The notes: generated from the sequence alone by a model not told the origin. Positions 44,400 through 57,352 are shown, counted from the stretch's first letter. The stretch: 64,000 nt of DNA from Rhineura floridana (GCF_030035675.1 NC_084482.1:220061943-220125942), one strand, 5' to 3'. Numbers and translations: made by a program.

Positions 44400-45026
44400 T
44401 TTACTTAATATACTGCGTCATGTCCAAAAGAAGTTTCTGAGCAGTTCACAAAGCACAATATGGCCTTCAGGCAGAGCCTGAAACTGCAGCCAAGGGGAAG
44501 AGAGGAAGAAGAATTCGGAGGAAACGAAAGAAGGGCGGATCAAACGGGCACAATGCAGAGATCTCCCTTCCCGACCCACTCAATGTGGCCTACATATGGT
44601 GAAAGCAGCCAGTCACCATTCTTATTTGATAACTTTTAACATGCTCAGAACAGGTTTCCAAGCAGTTCACAAAGTACAAAAACCAAAATACATGACACTG
44701 AAAAATATGAAAGAGTCATCCTACAGCAAGATCTCTCTCTCCTCTCCCTTCGCCTCCCCAGTGCTGCTTCTCAGAACCCATCCCAGCCTGGCTCCTGTGC
44801 CTTTATGTTTTGGACTAGAGGAGTCCCTGCACAGACAAGGAGCAGGCTGGCTGCAAGTGCTGCAGAGACTCCCCTTTCCCAGAACATGTCGGGTGGGAAG
44901 AGCGAGTTGGCACAAGCCCTCTGCAGCAGCTTCAGGGCCGGTCTAAGCCCTGGGCACAGCCCCCCCAGCCCACATCCAAAAGCTGTGCTGTGCAGGAGAA
45001 CCCATTTCCAAAAGGTGGTCACTCAC

Positions 45027-45060
45027 CTGAAGTTTGAGTGGCCACCGGGTTGCCATTTTC
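45027..45060 (-). pseudogene. Class I candidate tail exon (right copy)
   Basis: Identical to the left exon 33799-33832, with intact acceptor and donor on the minus strand. The exon-5 donor upstream of it is changed, so use of this exon is doubtful. Confidence 0.45.
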
Positions 45061-45377
45061 CTGCCGAGGCACAAGCAGAGCATTGGAAGTGGAAATGACC
45101 TCCAAGGACCACATAATCCAATTAAAAAAGAAAAACTGGGAAGCTTATCTTGCAGGAAGGGAGTCTTTGTGGGGATGCACCTACCATCACTTTCTACATC
45201 CCTTTAGTCTTGGTACAAAAATGCCATTCAAATAGTGCTCCTGGGCACATCCAGGAGAGGAGTTTGTAGATACCTCCAGATTTTTTGGGGGGGGGTTCAC
45301 CACTCAGCAAATCCCTGGTACATCCTACAATAGTGTGATCTCCCCCCCTCCCCAATGTGTTCACAGTTTATACTTCC

Positions 45378-45470
45378 TGATGTACACAATGATCCCCAAT
45401 AACACTACCGGCACTATCAGGAGAGCAGCCACAGCCCCGAAGATGCTCCTCAGATGGGATCTCTTTAAGG
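45378..45470 (-). pseudogene. Class I transmembrane exon (right copy)
   Basis: 93 bases after atatttcag on the minus strand encode LKRSHLRSIFGAVAALLI and VPVVLLGIIVYI, a membrane span. The base pair after the exon is gg rather than gt, so no donor exists. Reading on gives RKYKL and a stop, a short basic anchor tail. It is strongly diverged from the left exon, with six extra bases. Confidence 0.7.
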
Positions 45471-46164
45471 CTGAAATATGGGAAAGAGTAAAATGATTAC
45501 TAGGAACCTACAACGAATATTCCCCTTTTATAAAGAAGGCTGCTGTGCATCTTTGAGAAAATCAGGTGGATAACCAGAACAGACACCCCATAACAGAGTA
45601 AAGAGGCCCCTAGAGAGAGAGAGAGTGAGGAGGAGGGTTGTCTCTTCCCATGGGGGAAGGCTTTTTTGTGGATAGGGACCTCCCTCTTCCTACCACGCAT
45701 GCCTCCACCAGGATTAATTCTCCTTCAGGTCTTTAATGGCTTAACCACCCCTCACCACCCATCTACACACACACACACAGCTCATGCTACCTTCACTTAA
45801 AGCACTCACAACACTCAAAGCAAGTCAATTGGAACTCCAACTCAACCCCACTCAGTGACATCATAAAGACTCGGCCTCTCACACCAAATGACATCACCAG
45901 ACATTCAGGGAACACTCTGCTCGCTGCTTGGAGACCCTGGCTCCCTGCAGACACTTGTTGTCATTGATCTTAATGATGTTCACATGCTTTCGTGATTCTT
46001 ATTTTCAGTATTGTATTGAGATAAAGAGAGGAAGAAAATAAAAACAAAGAAGAACATATTTAGCCCCACAAAAATTGCTATGTTAGAAGACTTCTGTGCC
46101 CCCCACCCAGACACTCACACCAGCTACCACAAAGCGGCAGTGGGGGACTGATTTTAAAGGGAGA

Positions 46165-48085
46165 AAAAGCTGAGAGTTGCCATACATGTACCCTGGACTT
46201 CAGGAAAGCCCATTTTAACAAACTCATAACAATGGTGAGTAAGGTTCTGTGGCAGGTGACCCTAACTAGAAAAGGCGACCAAGACGGGTGGGAGTTTCTA
46301 AAAAAGGAAATTCTAAAGGCATAATGGCAAACAATCCCATCAAGGAAAAAAGGAGGAAGACAGCAGAAGCAGCCAATGTGGCTTCACAGAAAGCTTAGAG
46401 ATGACCTGAAAACAAAAAAGGACACATACAGGAAGTGGAAGGAAGACCAGGCCACAAAGTAAGAGTACAGGCAGATAGCACAGAATTGCAGGGATGGCAT
46501 CAGGAAGGCTAAAGCTGAGAATGAGCTGAGGTTAGCGAGAGATGCAAAAAGCAACAAATTGCTTCCTTCAGGTACATAGCTGAAGAACTCTCAGAACCAC
46601 TGTCTATTATCTTTATGAAATCGTGGAGGACTGGTGAAATGTCAGATGATTGGAGAAGGGCTAATGTTGCCCCTATCTTCATAAAGGGGAAAAAGGAGGA
46701 ACCTGGGAACTACAGACCAGTCAATCTGACATCGATCTCTGGGAAAATTATGGAGCAGATTATAAAGCAGTCAGTCTGTAAGCACCTTGAAAACAATGCA
46801 GTGATTACTAGAAGCCAACATGGATTTATCAAGAACAAATCCTGCCAGACTAATCTTATCTCATTTTTTGATGGAGTACCTCATTTTTTGATCGAGTACA
46901 GAGGTAGACTGTGGGAATGCTGTGCACATAATATATCTCGACTTCAGCAAAGCTTTTGACAAAGTGCCCCATCATATTCTGATTAGCAAATTAGCTAAAT
47001 GTGGGCTGAATGGAACAACTATCAGGTGGATTCACAGTTGGTTACAGAATCGTACTCAAAGAGTGCTTATCAATGATTCCTTTTCAAACTGGGGGGGGCA
47101 GTAATGAGCAGGGTTCCATAGGGCTTGCCCCAAAGCTAGTGCTATTCAACATTTTTATTAATGATGTGGATAAGGAGGTGCTCAAAATGCTTATGAAATT
47201 TGCAAATGATACTATATTGGGAGGGATAGCTAATATCCTGGAAGACAGAAACAAAATTTAAAGGGATCTTGATAAGCTGGAACATTGGACTGAAAACAAC
47301 GGCATGAAATTTAAGCGGGATATGTGCAAAGTTCTACACCTAGGAAAAATAAACCAAATGCAGAGTTATAAGATGGGAGATACTTGGCTCAGCAAGTCTA
47401 CATACGAGAAGGATCTTGGGATTGTAGTTGATCACAAGCTGAATATGAGCCAACAGTGCAATGTGGCTGCAAAAAAGGCAAATGCTATTTTAGGCAGCAT
47501 TAACAGAAGTATAGTTTACAAATCATGTCAAGAATTTGTTCCCCTCTATTCGTCACTGGTTAGGACTCATCTTGATTACTACGTCCAGTTCTGGACACTA
47601 CACTTTAAGAAGGATGCAGACAAACTGGAATGGGTTCAGAGGAGGGCAACAAGGATGATCAGGGGAGTGGAAGCAAAGCCCCATGAGGAAAGACTGAAAG
47701 AACTGGGTATCTTTAGCCTTGGGAACTGAAGATTGAAGGGAGATATGATAGCAGTCCTCAAGTACTTGAAAGGTTGTCACATAGAGGAGGGCCAGGATCT
47801 CTTCTCTATCATCTGAGAGTGCAGGACATCGAATAATGGGCTCATGTTGCAGGAAGCTAGATTTCAAGTGCACATCAGGAAAAACTTCCTAACTGTTAGA
47901 GGGGTCTGACAATGCAATCAATGAGCTCGAGAGGTGGTGGGCTCTCCAACACTGGGGTCATTCAAGAGATAGCTGGTCAATCATCTGTTGGGAATTCTTT
48001 AATTTGGATTCCTGCATTGAGCAGGGGTTGGACTCAATGGTGTCATAGGCCCCTTCCAACTCTACAATGCTATGATTCTATGACT
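46165..48085 (+). mobile_element. CR1 LINE, RT and 3' end
   Basis: Encodes DDWRRANVAPIFIKGKKEEP, GNYRPVNLTSISGKIMEQII, LDFSKAFDKVPHHILISKLA and the C-terminal [20 protein letters not shown], with several frame changes, then the CR1 3' UTR (ttggactcaatggtgtcata, tatgattctatgac). It is the same insertion as 32340-33195 but longer at its 5' side. Confidence 0.88.
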
Positions 48086-48960
48086 GGCTTCACTCAAACC
48101 CATGGCTTTTCTCAAAGGAGAGACCTGCAGTCTCCAAAGACTGAGGCTACATATACATTATACATGTAAAACATGTTCCTCCCCAATAATCTTGGGAACT
48201 GTAATTTTTTAAGGGTGCTGGAAACGATAGGTCTGTGAAGGGTAAACTACAGTTCTCAGGACTCTTTTTTGTGTGGCGGAGAAAGTGTTTCAAATTCATG
48301 GCATGTACACAACTCCAGTCTTTCTCTGGAGGAAGATGTAGCCTCTCTGACCAGAGACATACCATGTTTCTCAGTGGGTAGACCTGGAGCTTGGGGAGGG
48401 GGCGTGACTCTTTCCATGACCGAAGGAATGAGATGACAGGGCAAAGCAGGGCCTGCTCTGCACTGGCCCAAATACCACAGAGTATTCTCTTAAAGAAGGA
48501 TCTCCAGATCCTGGTATCGCAGGCCTGTAGTGGAGCTTGAAATACATAAAAAGGCCTTGAGTGACCCTCAAACATTGATTTTCTTTGCGTTCAGGTGTAT
48601 TTTTCATTCTGTTGATTAACTGCTCGTACAACTTTTACAAAATATTTTCTGGTATACTCTTACCACAGCAATAAACTGGGGCGCCGTAAAGGGAATCTGC
48701 TGTCCCTTCCAGAAGTAACATTTCCCACCCCAATAGTTTTGGCGTCCCCCTCCTCCAACTTTTCACCTGCTTTGCACGCTAAAACACGAACAGTTTCCTC
48801 CTGGGTGTCCTCACTGTAACCGATGCTGCTGCTGCTGCTGCAGGGTCTCTTCCTGGAGTCTCTCTTTCCTCCCTGGATGAAAATTCTCCCTGAAGAACTG
48901 CCACATGCATGCCACTCTCCCAGCTAGCCAGCCAGCCCTCCCTCCCCCCCAGCCTCTCAC
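48086..48960. other. Intron 4 of the right copy; no gene
   Basis: Matches left-arm 31637-32340 reversed. About 48180-48270 has MITE-like foldback words (cttgggaactgtaattt, actacagttctcaggactc). Confidence 0.45.
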
Positions 48961-49245
48961 CAGGCTCCCTGAAAGCCACGTCTAGAGGCTCCAGAAGACC
49001 ATCATGCTCCACGTGGCACCTGTAGTGGTCCTTGTCCTCAGGGTCTATCTGGATGCTGAGCCAGGCGTAGTACGTCCTGTCTGAGTTGGGTGCCACATCC
49101 CTGCGGAAAGTCTGCTGCTCCAAGACCTCCCTGTCCTTCCTCCAGGTGGTGTCGATCTCCTTGGGGTAGAAGCCGTAGGCCTGGCAGATGAGAGTTTCCA
49201 GCCCATCATGACCTGCCATGAGTGTAACTTTCACCATTGGAGGGT
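48961..49245 (-). pseudogene. Class I alpha3 exon (right copy)
   Basis: 285 bases with intact acceptor and donor. Encodes DPPMVKVTLMAGHDGLETLI, CQAYGFYPKEIDTTWRKD, DRTYYAWLSIQIDPEDKD and HYRCHVEHDGLLEPLDVAF. Both disulfide cysteines remain, and the residue before the second is the usual Arg. The frame is open. It is listed as pseudogene only because the gene copy lacks alpha2. Confidence 0.75.
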
Positions 49246-50511
49246 CTGTAAAAATGGCAATGTTGGCATTAAAATGCATAATATGAGCACTTTTCCAGTG
49301 GCTGGCAGGGTGGGTGCTCCCCTTTAATGTTAGGAAGGGAGCCTCTGCAGCTAACGAATCCCAACATCCAGGTTGGAGGCTGGAAATCCTAAAGCAGGGC
49401 CTGATGTTGCAAATGTGGGTCTGGTCATTGCCTGGATGGGAGACCACCTGACGAACACCCTCCCCCACCCCAGATGCTGATGGGAGGAAGGCCAGCTGTC
49501 AATATCATACAGGTAGCCCCTTTCAGCCTGAGGGCCACATTCTCTTCGGGGCAACCTTCCATGGCCACAAGCCAGAGACGGGCGGGGCAGAGGTGGAAGT
49601 GGGCGGAGCCACAAACTCCAATTTTATCTTTGTACTTCCTGTACACCCACAAATGGGTATTTAGAAGAGAGACATTATCAGAGTTTCAAGGGCACATTCC
49701 AGCCAGACGGACATACTCAAGGGGGATATGAAGTAGGGGAGCAGGGAGAGTCCTGAGGGCCAGAAAGAGAGGCTTAGGGGCCCCCAGGCTCCTCCAGCAT
49801 CTTGTTGCGCTGAAATTGTGCCTCAGTCAGCAGCAACTGGCATTGTTGCATCTGCCAGACCTGGGTTCAGATCTCTCTAAAGGGGAGTTCACTTTGCAAG
49901 GAGGACCAAAGCTTGTTCTTCACTCCAGGGTCTCCGATGCTTATAATTGCTCCTCTTGCGTGCAGGAAGCTCGATCCTCAGCATCCTCACGCAGGGCTGG
50001 GAACACTGAGTCCCAGTCAGTGTAGACCTAGGGTTGCCAACATGCTGTATTTTAATTATATGTGGGGTTTATAGTTGATATTATAGTGATAAACTGCTTA
50101 GAAGCAATTCAGCATTTAAGCAGTATCTAAAGGAAATAAAATAATAATAATAATTGTAACAGCCTCACAAAAGGAAGCTTTAAAAAGGAAGAACTGACTT
50201 ATTTATGGGGGGACTTAATATATTGTGGCTTCCGAATCGCATGAAAATGGTTTCAGATGGTATCAGAACAGCACCAAACTCTGGTGATAATATTAATGAT
50301 TTAGAACGCTTCTGATTTATGCTGGAAATGCAGAAAAGCAAGAGGGCCTTCTTACGCTAATCCTCATGCTAAACATTCTTGGAAGCAAATGCGGAACACG
50401 GTGAATGTTATGTTGGAAGTCTCTACCCCAAATTTGTCCAATTAGAAACATTATGCCCCTAGGATGAGGATGTGGGGAGGGGAACACGTTCCTGCCCTGC
50501 CCATTGCTCAC
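49246..50511. other. Intron of the right copy: SINE piece and Copia fragment, alpha2 absent
   Basis: 49246-50155 matches the left intron 3. 50157-50437 is a short Ty1/Copia fossil fragment around its primer-binding site (tggtatcagaacag, 50257-50270). 50440-50465 is a CR1 remnant. The alpha2 exon that lies between the equivalents of these blocks on the left is absent. Confidence 0.8.
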
Positions 50512-50787
50512 CTCTGGTCTGGTTGTAATGTTTTTGCAGATTCACCAGGTCCCTTCTGAACCTCTGCTCGCTGCTCTGAAATCTCCAAGTGTTTATATCC
50601 CAGAACTGAGGATAGTACTTCTCCACATTCTTCATCCATGAGATGCGAGGCTGGGCCCGCCTCGTCTGGCTGTCGTAGTAAGTAGCGAGCTGGCCATCCA
50701 CATACGTTACCCCACTGAACTGGACCAGTCCTTGGCTGGGCTCCCACAATGCACTGTACATGCCATCCATGGAATGAGATGAGGAAC
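50512..50787 (-). pseudogene. Class I alpha1 exon (right copy)
   Basis: 276 bases, intact splice sites, protein sequence identical to the left exon 22511-22786 with one silent difference by eye. With no alpha2 exon in this copy a normal groove cannot form, so the locus is probably a pseudogene or encodes a groove-less product. Confidence 0.75.
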
Positions 50788-51254
50788 CTGCAAGGGAAAA
50801 AAAAGGGGGGCAGAGTTAGAGGGGCACATGGGCACACCCCAAACGAGCCTAGGAACTCTCTGTGTAACATCATCCTGCACCTCCACAGAAGCAGAAAGAG
50901 AGTCCTTTGCCCTGATATCAGATCAACCCACCCTCAGCAGCTCCTGATAAGTTCTGTCAAAAAAGAAGTCTAGGTTGCCCCAGGCCCCAAAACCCTAATA
51001 TGGACAGTTTGGGAACTTTCTTCCAGTTGCTTTGTGCTCCTTGCAGACAAGAGGGGATCTGTCTGCCTGCCTCTCTCTCCTTCTCTCTTTCCCCCTCCCA
51101 AGCAGCAGAATTTGGTTCCCCATTCAAGATGGAACCGCCGCCTGCAGAAGGAGCCACGCTTTACACACCTCTCCCCAAAGAAGCTGTGGACTACCCACCC
51201 TCTCGGCAGTCCCATTTTCCTCACGGTGCTTCTATGCCATTATTATTTTATTGA

Positions 51255-52107
51255 TAATAATATCCAAGCTAATACCTTGGAAGACAGGAACAAAATGCAA
51301 AGGGAACTTGAGAGGCTAGAGCATTGGGCTGAAAACCACAGAATGCAATTCAACAGGGATAAATGCAAAGTTCTACACTTAGGAAAAAAAAACCAAATGC
51401 AGTTATAAGATGGGGGATAGATACTTGGTTCAGCAATATGACATGCAAGAAGGATCTTGGGGTTATTGTTGATCACAAGCTGAACATGAGCCAACAGTGT
51501 GATGTGGCTGCAAAAAAGGCAAATGCTATGTTAGGTTGCATTAGCAGTCGTTTCCAAATCTTGGGAAGTATTGGTTCCCCTCTATTGGCACTGGTTAGGC
51601 CTCACCTTGAGTACTGCCTCCACTTCTGAACATCACACTTTAAGAAAGATGCAGATGAACTGGAACAGGTTCAGAGGAGGGCAATGCAGATAATCAGGGG
51701 ACTGGAAACAAGGCACTATGAGGAGAGACTGAAAGAACTGGGCATGTTTAGCCTGGAGAAGAGAAGCCTGAGGGGAGATATTATATGATAGCACTCCAAG
51801 TACTTGAAAGGTTGCCACGAAGAGGAGGGCCAGGATCTCTTCTCGATCATCCCAGAGTGCAGGACATGGAACAATGGGCTCAAGTTGCAAAAAGCCAGAT
51901 TTCGACTGAACATCAGGAAAACTGTCAGAGCGGTACAACAATGGAACCAATGACCTACAGAGGTGGCGGGCTCTCCAACACTGGAGGCCTTCAAGAGGCA
52001 GCAGGATATCCACCTGTCAGGGATGCTTTAATTTGATTTCCTGCATTGAGCAGGGGGTTGGACTAGATGGCCTTGTAGACCCCTTCCAACTCTACAACTC
52101 TATGATT
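51255..52107 (+). mobile_element. CR1 LINE 3' end (uninterrupted)
   Basis: Contains gatcacaagctgaacatgag, gaagcctgaggggagatatt and gggggttggactagatggcc, ending in caactctatgatt. It is the right-arm partner of 20961-21840 and lacks the insertion seen there. Confidence 0.88.
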
Positions 52108-52792
52108 ATTTATTACATTCCTATTTCATCCTTCCTCCCAAAGGAGCCCAGGGCAGCATACAACAAACCAGCAAGTCATTAATATTAAGAATAAGTAAGT
52201 AAAAGCATTTAGAGTTATTAATATCTAAGGCAATTCTTACTGTGCATTTGCAGCCTACGATAACAACAATGGACTGCATTGCAGGGTGGTTGTAAACCAC
52301 CCTGCCTCAGCTTTGACCTCCCCCCCAAAAAAAATCCTTTGAGAATGTGCGACCAGCCCCATATGGATATTCTAGAGAGCAGATACTGGTTTATAGCTTT
52401 TAACCCCCTTTTCTGTTCTGTTTTGCCTGAGTAAAAAAGTTATCTCGTTTGCTGTCAGAACAGCTTAACCCTTTAGGTTAACAAAAAGTGCCTTTGCCCG
52501 AGTATGCACGGTTTAGGGTTCCACAGAACCCTTCCTCAGAAGTAGCTCAAATCGAAGAGGTGCAGCGTTCCTGGCCACTGGATTAGGCTGATGGGAGCTG
52601 TAGTTCAAAACAGTAACTTTTCCAAGCTCTGGGCTGCCCCATCTTGCATCGCAGCCCTTTTGCGGCAGACCAAGGTGAACTCCACAGAGCAATGGAAACA
52701 GAGCGACAGCCAGGATTGGGCAGGGGGGAAACATCGAAACAGGAGGCCCCAGTCTGAAACCCTGAAGCGATGCTGTAGCCGGAACCTTCCAA
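52108..52792. other. Junction region between the inverted arm and block A'
   Basis: 52110-52200 has an L2-type tail (cctcccaaaggagcccagg). 52580-52645 has an inverted hAT-like end (gatgggagctgtagttcaaa, aacttttccaagctctgg). There is no gene. The sequence changes abruptly to block A' at 52793. Confidence 0.5.
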
Positions 52793-53462
52793 AGGTGACT
52801 ATACTCTCCCGCCACAAGAGTTTAGTATGGAAATAACTTTCCCTTTTCAGCCAATCCCAGGGAGGCTTCTGCGCAGGAGTCACTCCCCACCCGCAAGCAG
52901 CACTTACGTTGGATGGCTGTGCGACCATGCCGAGGTGTAGTGCGAGCGGGGCAGGGCTTTGCAGTGGCGGTGGGTGTCGGGGTGGCTGAGGTGAGTGCTC
53001 CGGCGGGGGGGGGAGGAGGAGGAGGAAGGAGAGGGTCCCCTGCAGCTGCCCACCCCTGGGTCCAAGCGGGCAGAGCAGTGGCGTCACTACGGGGGTCCAG
53101 GCAGTGCGCACAGCACCCGGGTGACACCATGAGGGGGGCGACACCCAGAGCCGCCCGCCCCATCGCGGGGCAGGGCGCCGTTGTCCGGCAAAGGAGCCGA
53201 GAAGCGCTCCTGCCCGGCAGAGCTTGGAAAAGTTACTTTTTTGAACTACAACTCCCATCAGCCCCAGCCAGCATGGTGCTGGCTGGGGCTGATGGGAGAT
53301 GTAGTTCAAAAGAGTCCGGGTCAGCGTTGGAGAGCAGCCAACTCCTCCTCGGAGGGAGGCAGGCAGGCAGGCGGGTCGGCATGCCATGAACGGCTTTTCT
53401 CCTCACTCCCACGGACCGTCTTCGCAACCCTCCCCTCCAGCGGCTTCCTCCAATGAGGCGCT

Positions 53463-54257
53463 TGTGATGTTCATGTATTAGTGTATATATGGTAAGTGCT
53501 GTTTGTATAGGAGATACATGATAAGTGGAATGAAAGAGGAGGGGGGAGTGAATGGGCAGTAGAATGCTGGATGATTGGCTGAGGGTTGAGAATGGCTGAG
53601 AGTATAAATGGAAGGATGACAGTTAAATCTGGGTGGACGTTAGTGAGTTGTTTGAGAGGGTGGACGGTGAGCGTGAAGTGGGTTGTTTTGGTGGGTTTTT
53701 GAGAGGAGATTGGGTGGAGAGTGTGGAGTTCGGATTAATACTAAGACCAGTACCTCAGGAATAGATGTGACCATATGCTTAAGTGCCTTTATGAAGAAAT
53801 CTTGTTATCTTTGTTATTTAATAAATATATTTGGTTTACCAAAGGCCTGATCCTTGGCTGGGGTTTCACAGACCAGAAGGGAGGGTAAGGTAATGACCAA
53901 GGCTGAAGGGAAACTAACAAATGGTGGCAGCGGTGAAGGGGAGAATATAACACCACAAGTATTCAGAGCAAACCAGAATTATCTGCATTGATACAAAGGG
54001 AGTGGGACAGCTTGAGCAGTCAGTCACAGAGGTAACCTGATAGAGAGACTCAGGTAGAGTCTCTGGAAATACTGGTTATAGGACGTGACTGGTGGTGCTG
54101 CCTAGCAGGGGGATCTGTTGAGATCTGTGCTAGAGCGAGGAGAGAAACCATAAAAAGGGACAGTCCGGACTGATGGAGTCCCTGGTGGTGCCTAGTGACA
54201 GGCAGTTACCACGAGCAGGTAGGAACCTGACAGGGAGAGCCAGGGAAGGGCATCACA
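53463..54257 (-). mobile_element. Solo LTR of the Gmr1-like family (block A' copy)
   Basis: Copy of 1281-2077 with the same tgtgatg...catcaca ends and gcgct/gcact flanks. It was carried along by the duplication and is not a new insertion. Confidence 0.85.
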
Positions 54258-55230
54258 GCACTCAAGCTGGCTGAGGTGTGTGAGGGAGAAGGAGAGAGTT
54301 GTGTGCCCTGCCGCTCGGCTGGCCACCCGCCCGCCTACTGCCCCTCATCGCCTCACACACACAGCATAGTCAATAGTTGTCCTGGTCTTTCCCGCCCCCC
54401 AGGCTGGCCTTCACCCATCCCCCTCCTTGCTGCATGGTAGAGATGGGGGTTTAGTGAGAGGGTGGGTGATGCAGCTTTCTCCCCTACCCTAAATATCCCC
54501 ACCCTCACTTCATAAACGTACTTTTTATTTTGAAGGTGTGGAGATAAGGGGAAAGGTGTTGTATCATCTCTTAAAGCGGTTTGTTTTATATGGGGCGGGG
54601 GAAAAGTATACAAGTAGCCTAAAGTTAGGCTACTACTGCTACTTCTCCTTACAGCGCAATTCCATATTATACAGCCACGGGAGTGGCTGTATACTATAGT
54701 CAGCGAGGATTTTTCACATTCCGCAATGTTAAATGGAAAATATCCCCCCGTGCCATTCTGAGGCTTCCCATAAGCTCATTTCAAAACAAAACCTTACAAA
54801 ACGTATAGTTCTGAACTCAAAAACGCTTGCTTAACAAACTTCTAATTTTCATGGCGATACACAAAACAGTCAGAGAGAATCGAGGGTTCAAAGTGTAAAA
54901 AGAGAGAGAGAAACCTCAGAGCCCTTTTGGACTTTTTTTCTGCGAGTTCTCATAATCTGTTGAAATTCATTAAAAATCAGCCATGTTCACAGAGTACCTG
55001 TAATCCTAATACTGACATTGCCAACTGACCTTCATCTACTGCAGTATAAAAGTTAAAAAAAATGCCTGGCTGATCTTTAATTAATTTAAGACATTTTGTC
55101 TGGAAGCCTATGATAATGCGGGGCATGCTCAGTAAGGACCAACTGTCAGTGTTCTAAAAGCCTCACAGCTGCTGGGCGTGGCTAATCAGAGGGCCACACC
55201 CACACCAGACTTGATTTCACTTGAGACACT
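54258..55230. other. No gene; hairpin pair (block A' copy)
   Basis: Copy of 2078-3055. Both hairpins are preserved (54614-54633 and 54668-54693). Confidence 0.5.
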
Positions 55231-55423
55231 CATGGCTTCCCCCAGAGAATCCTGGGAAGTGTAGTTTGTGCAGGGTGCTGAAAGGAGACTCCTATTCCCC
55301 TGAGAGAATGGTTAACAGTCAGCCACTCTGATTGAAAGTCTGTGAGAGGAACAGGGCGTGTCCTAGCAACTCTCAGAACCCTCCACTAACTACACATCCC
55401 AGGATTCTTTGAGAGAAGCCATG
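55231..55423. mobile_element. Foldback MITE (block A' copy)
   Basis: Copy of 3056-3248 with both inverted ends kept. Confidence 0.6.
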
Positions 55424-55449
55424 ATTGGCTTTGAGCCATGGCTTAGAGA

Positions 55450-56330
55450 GAGAAGCCGTCATAAATTGTTTTAAATTGTTTTTAAAAGATGTGTTTTTAA
55501 ATTTGTATATTTGTTTTTAATGTTTTTAGTTATTGTAAACCGCCCAGAGATCTTCCACTATGGGGCGGTATATAAATACACTAAATAAATAGATAAATAA
55601 ATAATGATTGTCCAAAGTGTAATAGAGGCCTGGTGTAGATGTGGCCAGGGACTGCTTTGTTTTAAATTTGGGTGGGAGGTAGGGTTGCCAGGTTCAGGGC
55701 CTGAGACTGATCCTGTATCTTTAGGAGAAGAGAAAGTCAGCCAAGTGCAGGTGTTTTTGCAACATTGTAATGGGAAAAACCACAAGGTAGAATTCTGCCT
55801 TCCCCCTGCCCAACTGTGAAAGATACAGAAGACGTCTTGGTTGGCAGGCCCAGCCTGGTCAGTTTTACCTATCCTAATCATGATTGCATAGGAGTATATC
55901 CGATTCAACTCAATAAGCATACAAATGATCAGACCTGCCTTTTCCCTCCTTCCCCTTTCCTCTCCCTTTCTCCTCCCCTCTTCCTTCTTCGCTTGGGGAA
56001 TAAAACTAGAGTCTTCCTGTCTATGCTGGAAGCAACATTGATTTTAATACACATGAGCTCAGACTGCTTAATAAAACAACATCTCACTCTTCTGAAGTGC
56101 ATTTCCATGTGCGATGACTGAACAGCAACAATGTAAGTTGGTGGCAGAAGAATTTGGAAAGGGGTTCAGGAAAAGACAGATGAAGTAAATCTTTTCCTGT
56201 AACATCTAATTTTTTAACAGCCCTATGATTGCCAGTTTATGATTTTAATTTGATGAAGGACTATTTACATTCTGTTTAACAGCTCTTGTTGCAACAATTC
56301 CACAGGTTTTAGTTTCATCTCCCCTCCCCA
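55450..56330 (+). mobile_element. L2 3' end then unassigned DNA (block A' copy)
   Basis: 55450-55605 repeats the L2 tail of 3275-3430. 55606-56330 repeats the featureless stretch 3431-4158. Confidence 0.6.
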
Positions 56331-57352
56331 TTTATTTCATTTATTTATTTATTTATTTAAGCTTATATACCGCCCGACTAGCAACAGCTCTCTGGGCGGT
56401 GAACATTAAAAATACAATAAAAATAACACAAAACTGTACAGTCTAAAATCAAAATATAATAATTTAGAATTAACAGGAATTAAAATGCCTCAGAGAAGAG
56501 AAAGGTTTTAACCTGGCACCGAAAAGATGATAGTGTCGGCGCCAGGCGCACCTCCTCGAGGAAACCATTCCATAGTTTGGGGGCCACCACTGAGAAGGCC
56601 CTAGATCTTGTCACCACTCTCCGGGCTTCCCTATGAGTCGGAACCCGGAGGAGGGCCTTCGCAGTAGACCGTAGTGTACGTTCCGGTTCATATCGGGAGA
56701 GGCGTTCCGACAGATATCGTGGTCCCGCGCCGTATAAGGCTTTATAGGTAAGTACCAACACTTTGAATCTGGCCCGGAAGCATATTGGAAGCCAGTGCAA
56801 ACGGGCTAGCACAGGTGTTATATGCTCAGACCGCTTAGTTCTTGTTAGCAGTCTGGCCGCCGCATTTTGCACTAGCTGTAGCTTCCGAATCGTCTTCAAA
56901 GGTAGCCCTACGTAAAGCGCATTGCAGTAGTCCAGACGCGAGGTTACCATAGCATGTACCACTGATGAGAGGTCCTCCTTACTCAGATAGGGATGTAGCT
57001 GGGCTACCAACCGAAGTTGGTAGAACGCATTCCGTGCCACCGAGGCTACATGAGCCTCAAGTGTGAGGGAAGAGTCTAAGATGACTCCCAGACTATGCAC
57101 CTGTTCCTTTAGGGGGAGTGTAACCCCATCCAGGACTTGGTATATATCCACCATCCGATCAGAGAAACCATCCACCAACAGCATCTCAGTCTTGTCAGGA
57201 TTGAGTCTCAGTTTGTTAGTTCTCATCCGGTCCATTGTCGCAGCCAGGCAACGGTTCAGCACGTCAACTGCCTCACCCGAAGAAGATGTAAAGGAGAAGT
57301 AGAACTGCGTGTCATCAGCATACTGATGACAACGCACTCCAAAACTCCTGAT
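56331..57352 (-). mobile_element. L2 LINE, 3' part (block A' copy)
   Basis: Copy of 4159-5189. The 285-residue RT frame (56480-57337) is still open, with a few residue differences near its C-terminus. Confidence 0.9.

Larger units (their letters stand above)
44055..52107. repeat. Right arm of the inverted class I duplication
   Basis: Reverse complement of 20961-34585 with large differences. It keeps a longer CR1 (46165-48085) and about 0.5 kb (45650-46165) absent from the left. It lacks most of the Copia, the intron-2 LTR and tandem repeats, and the whole alpha2 exon region. Shared CR1 and Copia pieces at matching places show the arms come from one duplication that already carried them. Confidence 0.9.
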
